Part shown: piece by piece, positions 1-5,217 of the stretch | Layout: each line of letters begins with the position of its first letter | How positions within the stretch are numbered: position 1 is the first letter of the stretch | The notes under the pieces: model-generated | The model's input: the letters and a program-made list of their open reading frames with translations, nothing else | Databases searched by the model: none | Told to the model about the DNA's origin: nothing | DNA from: an uncultured Bacillota bacterium | GTDB taxonomy: Bacteria; Bacillota; Sulfobacillia; UBA995; UBA9673 | Assembly: GCA_937863905.1 (NCBI GenBank) | Contig: CALMHV010000341.1 | Span: 1-5,308, forward strand | Length of the DNA: 5,308 nt | Direction of reading: 5' to 3' | Program-made: the position numbers and the translations under genes

Positions 1-714
1 GCCATGGGCTCGGGGGGGACCATCGCCGCGGGCGACAAGCTCAAACAGGTCTTCGGCGAGTGCCGCATCGTGGGCCTGGAACCCATCCAGTGCCCGACCC
101 TCTTCATGAACGGACACGGCGACCACGACATCCAGGGCATCGGCGACAAACACGTGACCTGGATTCACAACACTCTGAACACGGACCTTCTGATGTGCCT
201 GGACGACGTCTCCTGCAAGCAAGGTCTCCAACTCCTCACCGACCCCGCCGGGCAGGAGTACCTCGCCTCGGAAGCGGGTGTCGCCGCGGCCTCGCTGGGG
301 CGCCTGGCGGGGATCATCGGCATCTCGGCCGTCTGCAACATCCTGGGAGCCATCAAGACGGCCAAGTTCTACGGGTTCGGAGCGGACGACAACGTGGTCA
401 CCATCGCCACCGACAGCTTCGACCGCTACGGGTCGGTGGTCGCCGGCGTCGCGGAGCAGTGGGGGAAGCTGGACCGGGTCAGGGCGGCGGCGTACTTCGC
501 CCGCATCTTCGAAGGCGCGGGCCTCGACTGGATCCAGGAGGGCGACCGTCTGAACCGGATGCGCTGGCACAACCTCAAGTACTTCTGGTGGGTCGAACAG
601 CACGGCAAGACCAAGGCCGAACTCGACGCGATGCTCAGCCCAGACTTCTGGACCGCCGAGCAGGCCCGGGTGGCCGAGTTCGACCGGCGGCTCAAGGAGG
701 CCAGGGGGTTCTAG
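1..714 (+). CDS. PLP-dependent cysteine synthase-like enzyme, C-terminal part (5' end outside window)
   Basis: The open frame runs in from the left edge and stops at TAG 712-714, leaving about 237 codons of what is normally a longer (roughly 400-450 residue) protein. It begins at the glycine-rich GSGGT loop (codons 3-7), which in fold-type II PLP enzymes such as O-acetylserine sulfhydrylase holds the cofactor phosphate. Further on are IQGIGDKH (about codons 44-51), SAVCNILGAIKTAKF (about 109-123) and TIATDSFDRYGS (about 134-145), arranged as in cysteine synthase / 'PLP-dependent protein subunit beta' homologues. The catalytic lysine would lie upstream, out of view. The tail with HNLKYFWWVEQHGKT is a C-terminal extension absent from ordinary CysK. 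The ATG at 4 lies inside the cofactor loop and cannot be the true start. The exact substrate cannot be read from this half. A link to the arsenic genes is not evident, so it may simply be the flanking chromosomal gene. Confidence 0.85.
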   Translation, partial: AMGSGGTIAAGDKLKQVFGECRIVGLEPIQCPTLFMNGHGDHDIQGIGDKHVTWIHNTLNTDLLMCLDDVSCKQGLQLLTDPAGQEYLASEAGVAAASLGRLAGIIGISAVCNILGAIKTAKFYGFGADDNVVTIATDSFDRYGSVVAGVAEQWGKLDRVRAAAYFARIFEGAGLDWIQEGDRLNRMRWHNLKYFWWVEQHGKTKAELDAMLSPDFWTAEQARVAEFDRRLKEARGF

Positions 715-769
715 GCGCTTCTCGCGAGGCGTGCGTCCGAGTCTAGAATATGAAATCCTTCGGGAGAGT

Positions 770-778
770 GGGGGTGGG
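770..778 (+). promoter_or_regulatory. Probable ribosome binding site of the first ArsR-family gene
   Basis: The purine-rich GGGGGTGGG, with GGGAG slightly upstream at 762-766, lies 3 bases before GTG 782. It favours this start over GTG 731, which has no clear Shine-Dalgarno sequence. The spacing from the G-run is short and the match is imperfect, so the start call is moderate. Confidence 0.45.
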
Positions 779-781
779 ACC

Positions 782-1111
782 GTGGCCGACGAGAAGGCCG
801 ACCTGGCCGAGTGGGCCAAGATGCTCAAGGCCCTCTCCAACGTGCACCGGCTGCGCGTCTACCAGACGCTGTTCGCCGGCGAACTCGTCAGCTGCTGCGA
901 CCGGATCGAGGCTTGTGAGCCGGTCGTGGCCCAGGCCGACCTCGTCAAGCTCCTCGGGCTGGCCCAGTCGACCATCTCCCAACACCTCAACGTGCTGGAG
1001 GAGGCGGGCCTGGTCACCACGGAGCGGCGCGGCCCCTGGACCTGCTACCGGGCCAACCGGGAACGAGCGGCTCGGCTGGGGGAGTTCTTCTCCGGGATTG
1101 CCGGCGGCTAG
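782..1111 (+). CDS. ArsR/SmtB-family transcriptional repressor with cysteine-bearing insertion
   Basis: This is a 109-residue winged-helix regulator. The N-terminal helix WAKMLKALSNVHRLRVYQTL (residues 11-30) is the typical ArsR dimer/helix region. The recognition helix is AQSTISQHLNVLEEAGLV (61-78), and the wing is ERRGPWTCYR (81-90). Where classical ArsR has the ELCVCDL thiol site, this protein reads ELVSCCDRIEAC followed by EPVVAQ before helix 3 resumes at ADLVKLLG. The net effect is an extra stretch of about a dozen residues with Cys38, Cys39 and Cys45; Cys88 lies in the wing. GTG 782 is chosen over the in-frame GTG 731 because a G-rich ribosome site (770-778) precedes it and the length then fits the family. 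It follows the PLP gene by 67 bases and converges on the thioredoxin gene 13 bases away. The ligand is unknown; a thiophilic metal or metalloid is inferred from the cysteines. Confidence 0.85.
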   Translation: MADEKADLAEWAKMLKALSNVHRLRVYQTLFAGELVSCCDRIEACEPVVAQADLVKLLGLAQSTISQHLNVLEEAGLVTTERRGPWTCYRANRERAARLGEFFSGIAGG

Positions 1112-1124
1112 GGCGAGGGCCTCC

Positions 1125-1385
1125 TTACCCCGCTCCGCTCTCCGCCAGGGCCGTGGTGAGCAGGCTCAGGATCTCCGACGGGGAGGGCACCCGGCCGCTC
1201 ATCGCTACCTTGCCGTTGACGACCAAGGCCGGCGGGCGCAGTATCCCGTAGGACATCATGACCGCCACATCCGAGACCTTCTCCACCGTGGCCGGCTGCC
1301 CCAGCATGGCCACGGCCTCGTTCGTGTTCTGCTCCAGTCTCTGGCAATTGGCGCAGCCCGGTCCAAGCACTTTAACGTTAAGCAC
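1125..1385 (-). CDS. Small thioredoxin-like protein (redox-active disulfide protein 2 type)
   Basis: This 86-residue cytosolic protein has no signal peptide or membrane segment. It opens with a short beta strand (LNVKVLG) that runs directly into the active site PGCANC, with Cys11 and Cys14 forming a CxxC pair. The expected cis-proline segment is RPPALVVNGKV (residues 50-60), and a GRVPSPSEI segment leads into the last helix. This minimal arrangement matches the TM0996/MTH895 'redox-active disulfide protein 2' family (usually about 76-80 residues), not full-length thioredoxin. The GTG start at 1385 has a strong GGGAGGG ribosome site at 1392-1398 on this strand. It is the last gene of the minus-strand operon, 64 bases after ccdA, and converges on the ArsR-family gene. 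As inference, it could be the cytosolic electron donor to the CcdA-type membrane protein encoded upstream. Its actual reductant and target are not visible. Confidence 0.88.
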   Translation of the reverse strand: MLNVKVLGPGCANCQRLEQNTNEAVAMLGQPATVEKVSDVAVMMSYGILRPPALVVNGKVAMSGRVPSPSEILSLLTTALAESGAG

Positions 1386-1391
1386 GGCTGA

Positions 1392-1398
1392 CCCTCCC
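1392..1398 (-). promoter_or_regulatory. Ribosome binding site of the small thioredoxin gene
   Basis: GGGAGGG on the minus strand ends 6 bases before the GTG start codon at 1385-1383. This is near-ideal Shine-Dalgarno placement and supports a GTG start. I see no separate promoter in the 64-base gap behind it, so the gene probably relies on transcription from upstream. Confidence 0.7.
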
Positions 1399-1449
1399 TA
1401 CAGGTTTCAAGACCTATCCTTCCGACATTCCCCGAGACCTGCGCTCGCG

Positions 1450-2106
1450 CTACACTGCCTGCCAGAGAAGCCACAACCCCACCCCGACGAGAACGAGCCC
1501 ACTGGTCTTCTTCAGCCGCTCGGCCCAGACGTCGCTGACGACCAGGCCACTGGCGCTGCCGGCCAGGGTCCCGGCGGCCAGGAGCAGGACACCGCGCCCC
1601 AGGGCGTAGGCCAGGAGGAGGGTGGCCCCCGCGAGCGGGACGGCCTTTGCGGCCACCAGGCCCAAGATGGCGAGCGTCATTGGTGTCGTGCAAGGGGACG
1701 AGGTGAAGGCGAACGGGATGCCCAGGAGGAAGGCGCCGGCGAAGCCTCGCCGGCCGGTCCCCGTCATCTCCAGCCCCGGTAGGCTCAAAGGCAGCACGCC
1801 CAGAAGGGCGAGGCCCATTACCACGCACACGGCGGCGGCCACGTAGTCCATCACGCTAAACCGCAACAGCAGCCCGCCGGCGAGGGCCGCCACGACGCCC
1901 AGAGCACTCAGAGTCAGGCAAAGACCCAGGACGAAACCGGCCGAGAGCCCGAAGGCCCGGAGCCGACCCCGACCGTATCCTCCCACATAGGCCACGACGA
2001 GAGCCACCGTCGGCAGGTTGCAGGGGCTGACCCCGGCGACCAGACCGGCGACGAAGATGGCGAAGTGGGAAGCGAGGGACGCGTCCAGCGAACCGACCCA
2101 CTCCAT
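1450..2106 (-). CDS. ccdA: CcdA/DsbD-type transmembrane thiol-disulfide electron carrier
   Basis: This 218-residue protein is almost entirely hydrophobic, with about six predicted membrane segments, the usual size of CcdA. Two cysteines sit in the family's characteristic proline settings: GVSPCNLPT (Cys29, first segment) and FTSSPCTTPMT (Cys139, about the fourth segment). In CcdA and the beta domain of DsbD, such a pair passes electrons from cytosolic thioredoxin to an outward-facing thioredoxin-like partner. ATG 2106 is chosen because GGGAGGG lies 7 bases upstream on this strand and the hydrophobic region begins soon after. The longer open frame upstream overlaps the preceding gene out of frame. 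The start is only 4 bases past the stop of the membrane-anchored thioredoxin gene, so the two are surely co-transcribed. No cytochrome c maturation gene is nearby, so a role in cytochrome assembly is not supported here; a thiol-relay role is inferred from its neighbours. Confidence 0.88.
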   Translation of the reverse strand: MEWVGSLDASLASHFAIFVAGLVAGVSPCNLPTVALVVAYVGGYGRGRLRAFGLSAGFVLGLCLTLSALGVVAALAGGLLLRFSVMDYVAAAVCVVMGLALLGVLPLSLPGLEMTGTGRRGFAGAFLLGIPFAFTSSPCTTPMTLAILGLVAAKAVPLAGATLLLAYALGRGVLLLAAGTLAGSASGLVVSDVWAERLKKTSGLVLVGVGLWLLWQAV

Positions 2107-2110
2107 CGGC

Positions 2111-2587
2111 TCACCCTCCCAGGGCCGCGGCCAGGCCGGCGCGGACTTCCTCGGCCGTGACCAGCCCGGCGTTGACCCACAGGCGCTCGCCGGCCGCACT
2201 CACGAGGAGCAGGCTCGGCACGGACTCCACCCCGAACCGGTTGGCCAGATCGGCCATCGCCCAGACGCTCTCGTTATCCTCCAGAGAGGTATCAAGCCAG
2301 ACGACCTTCACCCGGGACCCGTAGGCGCCCAGGGCGATGGAGACCTGCTGGTCGTAGTTGTCGAAGGCCTGGCGCGTGCTTGCGCAGCAATCCCCTCCGT
2401 AGGTGAAGACGAACACGGCGGGCTCTCCCGACGATAGGGCCTGCTCAATCTGGCTGGAGACGGGCAGACTCGTTTCCGGTGGGCGGAGCGCCAACTTGAT
2501 GGCCACAATCGCAATCGCGGCGAGGACGACCGCCACCAGCAACCACACCCGGGGGGACCGCCTTCGCGGTGCTGTCTCAGGCGTCAA
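2111..2587 (-). CDS. Membrane-anchored thioredoxin-like protein with adjacent (CC) cysteines
   Basis: This protein has 158 residues. A short, arginine-rich N-terminus (RRRSPR) is followed by one hydrophobic segment (residues 14-34) and then a soluble domain. The positive-inside rule places that domain outside the cytoplasm. The domain has thioredoxin features: strand AVFVFTY, an active-site position reading GGDCCAST (Cys67, Cys68), the strand VKVVWLDTS, helix ADLANRFGV, and a cis-proline motif VESVPSLLLV (Pro124). The usual WCxxC is replaced by two adjacent cysteines, with Ser70 or Thr71 at the place of the resolving cysteine. The domain contains no other cysteine. The TTG at 2587 is preferred because GGGAGG lies 10 bases upstream; the longer frame from TTG 2605 would place its start inside that ribosome site. 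It is the first gene of the minus-strand operon, just ahead of ccdA. It is probably the outward-facing partner of CcdA, but with unusual chemistry. Confidence 0.8.
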   Translation of the reverse strand: MTPETAPRRRSPRVWLLVAVVLAAIAIVAIKLALRPPETSLPVSSQIEQALSSGEPAVFVFTYGGDCCASTRQAFDNYDQQVSIALGAYGSRVKVVWLDTSLEDNESVWAMADLANRFGVESVPSLLLVSAAGERLWVNAGLVTAEEVRAGLAAALGG

Positions 2588-2597
2588 AGCTACCCTA

Positions 2598-2603
2598 CCT
2601 CCC
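2598..2603 (-). promoter_or_regulatory. Ribosome binding site deciding the start of the membrane thioredoxin gene
   Basis: GGGAGG on the minus strand stands 10 bases before TTG 2587, with a second weaker AGGG closer in. Because it overlaps the upstream TTG 2605, that codon is an unlikely start. The spacing to TTG 2587 is slightly long, so the start call is tentative. Confidence 0.5.
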
Positions 2604-2665
2604 AATGGCGTCCACGATCGCGTCCGACGATGACCCTCCCTTACGTCCGAGGTTGAGGTCCTCCG

Positions 2666-2693
2666 TTGACACTATTGGACCGCTAGCTATACT
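2666..2693 (+). promoter_or_regulatory. Sigma70/SigA-type promoter of the arsR-arsP-acr3 operon
   Basis: A perfect -35 box TTGACA (2666-2671) and a -10 box TATACT (2688-2693) are separated by 16 bases. Transcription would begin near 2700, about 40 bases before arsR. The -10 box and the start site lie inside the inverted repeats at 2684-2715, the usual arrangement for repression by ArsR. The region is strikingly AT-rich compared with the GC-rich surroundings. I see no comparable promoter in the gaps before arsP or acr3, which fits one operon. Confidence 0.75.
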
Positions 2694-2715
2694 ATAACAT
2701 AGTCGAATAGCTATG
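2684..2715. promoter_or_regulatory. Probable ArsR operator: overlapping inverted repeats
   Basis: Several inverted repeats built from ATAG/CTAT half-sites overlap here. TAGCTAT (2684-2690) pairs with ATAGCTA (2707-2713). ACTAT-AAC-ATAGT occupies 2691-2703. CATAG-N8-CTATG occupies 2698-2715, and the octamer ATAGCTAT (2707-2714) is itself a palindrome. They cover the -10 box and start site of the + strand promoter and the likely -10 box of the minus-strand promoter. ArsR-family dimers bind AT-rich inverted repeats at such places, so one bound repressor could shut both operons. Which repeat is the true site cannot be told by eye. Confidence 0.6.
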
Positions 2716-2721
2716 AACCAA
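2691..2721 (-). promoter_or_regulatory. Possible divergent promoter for the thioredoxin-ccdA-thioredoxin operon
   Basis: On the minus strand, a good -10 box TATAGT (2696-2691) follows a weak -35-like TTGGTT (2721-2716) with a long 19-base spacer. Transcription would start near 2684, leaving a leader of about 97 bases before TTG 2587. The -10 match is good, but the -35 and spacing are poor. The promoter is supported mainly because the divergent operon needs one and no better candidate lies in 2588-2730. Confidence 0.4.
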
Positions 2722-2741
2722 TAGGAGCGTTGACCCGGGTC

Positions 2742-3089
2742 ATGATGAGTGAGCTTCTCAACCAACTCAAAGCTCTGAGTGATGAAACCCGGCTCACGAT
2801 TTTCAAGCTCGTGCAGCAACGCGAACTCTGCGTCTGCCAGATCGTGCCGGCCATCGGCCTGTCGCAGCCTACCGTGTCGGCCCATCTCGGCAAGCTCAAG
2901 CGGGCCGGTCTGGTCAAGGAGCGCCGGGTGAGACCGTGGTCCCACTACTCCGCGGACGAAGACGGGTTGGCTCGCTTCAGACGTCAACTCGATACGTTCC
3001 TGGCGGCCGGACTTCTTGACCTGCCTGAGACCCGGGAACTGGTGAGGGCTCTGCCGCCGCCGTTGTGCCGGAGCGACACGGAGGTCTAG
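2742..3089 (+). CDS. arsR: ArsR arsenic-responsive transcriptional repressor
   Basis: This 115-residue winged-helix repressor has the helix LNQLKALSDETRLTIFKLV (residues 6-24), then the diagnostic As(III)-binding signature ELCVCQI (Cys30 and Cys32) at the start of helix 3. The recognition helix is SQPTVSAHLGKLKRAGLV (41-58), and the wing is ERRVRPWSHY. In classical ArsR, cysteines of this signature bind arsenite and the repressor leaves the DNA. A third cysteine close by, as in E. coli ArsR (CVCDLC), is missing; the only other one is Cys109 near the C-terminus. The start is uncertain. AGGAG (2723-2727) is 14 bases before ATG 2742, 17 before ATG 2745 and only 2 before the in-frame TTG 2730, so ATG 2742 is chosen. 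It is the first gene of the operon with arsP and acr3 and probably represses both its own and the divergent transcript through the repeats at 2684-2715. Confidence 0.93.
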   Translation: MMSELLNQLKALSDETRLTIFKLVQQRELCVCQIVPAIGLSQPTVSAHLGKLKRAGLVKERRVRPWSHYSADEDGLARFRRQLDTFLAAGLLDLPETRELVRALPPPLCRSDTEV

Positions 3090-3155
3090 GGCGCGGCGCG
3101 TAGGGCAGACCTTGGCGGAGCCCCCGCAACTAGCAGAGGAAGTAGGCGTGGTTTC

Positions 3156-4106
3156 GTGTGGAAGACCTTCGTCGATTGGCTTGTCTATGGTGTCTTTGGC
3201 CTCTCGCCGGCCACCCGGCTCGGCTCGGCCTTGAACTTCTTCATCTACGACCTCGTTAAGGTTCTCGCCCTCCTGGCCGTCATCATCTTCGTCGTGGCCA
3301 TCATCCAAAGCTTCTTCCCTCCGGAGAAGACCAAGAAGGTTCTGGCCCGCGGGGGCCGGTACGGGGGCAATGTCCTGGCCGCTCTGGTGGGGATTGTCAC
3401 CCCGTTCTGCTCCTGTTCCGCGGTGCCGCTCTTCATCGGCTTTCTGGAAGCCGGCGTGCCGCTGGGGGTGACCTTCTCGTTTCTCATCTCCTCGCCGATG
3501 GTCAACGAAGTGGCTCTGGTTCTCCTTTGGAGTCTCTTTGGCTGGAAGATCGCCCTCCTCTACACGGGCGCCGGGGTGACCGCGGCCATCGTGGGCGGGA
3601 TCGTCCTGGGGCGCCTCAACCTCGAACACCTGGTGGAGGAGTACGTCTGGACGATCCGGGTCGGCCAGGCCGACGCTCCCCGGCTGACCTGGCCCGACCG
3701 GCTCCGCTACGCCCGAGGCTACGCCAGGGACATCCTGCGGCGGGTCTGGGCCTACGTCACGGTGGGCATCAGCATCGGGGCCTTCATCCACGGTTACGCC
3801 CCGGAGGGTTTCCTCCTGCGCGTCGCGGGCCCGGGGAACCCTCTGGCCGTCCCCCTGGCCGTGCTCATCGGCGTGCCCCTCTATTCCAACGCGGCCGGGA
3901 CCATTCCCATCGTCCAGGCTCTGATGGAGAAGGGTATGGCCACCGGCACGGCTCTGGCTTTCATGATGGCCGTCACCGCCCTCTCGCTGCCGGAAGCCAT
4001 CATCCTGCGCAAGGTTCTGAAGCCGAAGCTCCTCGCTATCTACTTCGGCATCGGGGCCCTGACCATAACGCTCATCGGTTACCTCTTTAACTGGCTGATT
4101 CCCTAA
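3156..4106 (+). CDS. arsP: ArsP-type permease (DUF318/UPF0718), probable organoarsenical efflux
   Basis: This 316-residue polytopic membrane protein has about eight hydrophobic segments. It carries the family hallmark [12 protein letters not shown] (residues 82-93, Cys85 and Cys87), then [13 protein letters not shown]. In the second half, a mirrored motif [14 protein letters not shown] (about 239-252) suggests an internal repeat. A charged loop with EHLVEEYVW and [15 protein letters not shown] lies between the halves. Characterised ArsP proteins export trivalent organoarsenicals such as methylarsenite; other DUF318 members are less well known, so the substrate here is inferred from context. 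The GTG start at 3156 follows purine-rich AGAGGAAGTAGG (3135-3146). It lies 66 bases after arsR with no visible terminator or promoter between. Its stop overlaps an in-frame ATG of the acr3 frame (TAATG, 4104-4108), which favours coupled translation. Confidence 0.88.
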   Translation: MWKTFVDWLVYGVFGLSPATRLGSALNFFIYDLVKVLALLAVIIFVVAIIQSFFPPEKTKKVLARGGRYGGNVLAALVGIVTPFCSCSAVPLFIGFLEAGVPLGVTFSFLISSPMVNEVALVLLWSLFGWKIALLYTGAGVTAAIVGGIVLGRLNLEHLVEEYVWTIRVGQADAPRLTWPDRLRYARGYARDILRRVWAYVTVGISIGAFIHGYAPEGFLLRVAGPGNPLAVPLAVLIGVPLYSNAAGTIPIVQALMEKGMATGTALAFMMAVTALSLPEAIILRKVLKPKLLAIYFGIGALTITLIGYLFNWLIP

Positions 4107-4128
4107 TGAACGCGGCCGCCGGGCGGCC

Positions 4129-4139
4129 GGGAGGAGGAG
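4129..4139 (+). promoter_or_regulatory. Strong ribosome binding site deciding the acr3 start
   Basis: GGGAGGAGGAG ends 2 bases before ATG 4142, with the central GGAGG at near-ideal distance. This makes 4142 the main start over the in-frame ATG 4106, which overlaps the arsP stop and lacks its own site. Confidence 0.75.
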
Positions 4140-4141
4140 CA

Positions 4142-5212
4142 ATGCCCCACGCCGCCACCACGGCCAAGCTTCCCCTGCTCGACCGTCTGCTCACGGTTTG
4201 GATTCTGGCCGCCATGGCTCTCGGGGTCGGGCTCGGTTACGTCTTTCCCGGCGTGGCGACCCTGCTCGAGCGGCTGTCGATCGGCACGACTTCCATCCCC
4301 ATCGCCGTGGGTCTCATCGTCATGATGTACCCGCCGCTGGCCAAGGTTCGCTACGACGAGCTCGGACGGGTCTTCAAGAACGGCAAGGTCCTGACCCTGT
4401 CGCTCGTGCAGAACTGGGTCATCGGTCCGGTCCTCATGTTCGCCCTGGCCATCATCTTCCTTCGCGGCTACCCGGAGTACATGACCGGCGTGATTCTCAT
4501 CGGCCTGGCCCGGTGCATCGCCATGGTCATCGTCTGGAACAGCCTGGCCAAGGGTGACAGCGAGTACGCGGCGGCCCTGGTGGCCTTCAACTCCCTCTTC
4601 CAGGTCTTCTTCTACTCCGTCTACGCCTACGTCTTCGTGACCGTCCTGCCCAGCTGGTTCGGGCTTGAAGGGGCCGTGGTCCGCGTGACCATCGGTGAGG
4701 TGGCCAAGAGCGTGGCCATCTACCTCGGCATTCCCTTTCTGGCCGGTTTTCTGACCCGGACCTTCCTCGTGCCGGCCAAGGGCAAGGTGTGGTACGAGGA
4801 GAAGTTCGTGCCCCGGATCAGCCCGCTGGCCCTCATCGCCCTGCTCTTCACGATTGTGGTCATGTTCTCGCTCAAGGGCAGCTACATCGTGCGTCTGCCT
4901 CTTGATGTGGTGCGCATCGCCATCCCGCTGGTCATCTACTTCGTGGTTATGTTCTTGGTCTCGTTCCTCATGGGTCGCCGCCTAGGTGTCGGTTACGCCC
5001 AGACGACCAGCCTGGCCTTCACGGCGGCCTCCAACAACTTCGAGTTGGCCATCGCCGTGGCCGTCGCCGTCTTCGGCCTCAACTCCGGACAGGCTTTCGC
5101 CGCCGTCATCGGACCCCTGGTCGAAGTTCCGGTCATGCTGGCCCTGGTCAACGTGGCCTTTGCTCTGAGACGGCGGTACTACGGGCCAGAGATGGCCGCG
5201 AGGGGGAAGTAG
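4142..5212 (+). CDS. acr3: ACR3-family arsenite efflux transporter
   Basis: This 356-residue integral membrane protein matches the usual length of about 350 and the ten-segment layout of ACR3 (bile acid/arsenite transporter superfamily). Family motifs are clear: [17 protein letters not shown] with Cys125 in about the fourth segment, [18 protein letters not shown] (about 139-156), and [17 protein letters not shown] with Glu301 in about the ninth segment. In studied ACR3 proteins the cysteine and glutamate at these two places are needed for As(III) export. They are both present here. The protein extrudes arsenite using the membrane potential or proton gradient, without needing an ArsA ATPase, and none is seen nearby. 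The start is set by the strong ribosome site; the alternative ATG 4106 would add 12 residues rich in Gly and Ala. It is the last gene of the arsR-arsP-acr3 operon. No convincing terminator follows in the 96 bases before the window ends. Confidence 0.95.
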   Translation: MPHAATTAKLPLLDRLLTVWILAAMALGVGLGYVFPGVATLLERLSIGTTSIPIAVGLIVMMYPPLAKVRYDELGRVFKNGKVLTLSLVQNWVIGPVLMFALAIIFLRGYPEYMTGVILIGLARCIAMVIVWNSLAKGDSEYAAALVAFNSLFQVFFYSVYAYVFVTVLPSWFGLEGAVVRVTIGEVAKSVAIYLGIPFLAGFLTRTFLVPAKGKVWYEEKFVPRISPLALIALLFTIVVMFSLKGSYIVRLPLDVVRIAIPLVIYFVVMFLVSFLMGRRLGVGYAQTTSLAFTAASNNFELAIAVAVAVFGLNSGQAFAAVIGPLVEVPVMLALVNVAFALRRRYYGPEMAARGK

Positions 5213-5217
5213 GCGGT

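Noticed and set aside
60..746. A 228-codon + strand frame overlapping the PLP enzyme
   Set aside because: Arg/Gly/Pro-rich shadow frame; the overlapping frame matches a known enzyme family along its length.
709..748. Inverted repeat TTCTAG ... CTAGAA around the PLP gene stop, with TAGAAT (744-749) as a possible -10 box for the first ArsR-family gene
   Set aside because: The arms are only 6 bases and 28 apart, there is no recognisable -35 box at the right distance, and the left arm is part of the PLP gene stop. It is too weak to call a promoter or operator.
1386..1449. The 64-base gap between ccdA and the small thioredoxin gene, inspected for a terminator or promoter
   Set aside because: It holds only very short repeats (AGACCT twice, AGGT/ACCT, GCGC/GCGC) without a T-run or a matched -35/-10 pair. 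Only the ribosome site at 1392-1398 is convincing.
2634..2640. GGGAGGG on the minus strand in the leader of the thioredoxin-ccdA operon, as the ribosome site of a leader peptide
   Set aside because: No start codon lies at a suitable distance; the nearest GTG is about 20 bases on and opens a frame of only six codons. It is probably chance in a G-rich leader.
2595..4142. A 515-codon open frame on the minus strand opposite arsR and arsP
   Set aside because: Its translation is a low-complexity mix of Asp, Gly, His, Arg and Glu with no recognisable domain. It lies exactly antisense to two well-recognised genes in GC-rich DNA, where long antisense frames are common. It also crosses the promoter region.
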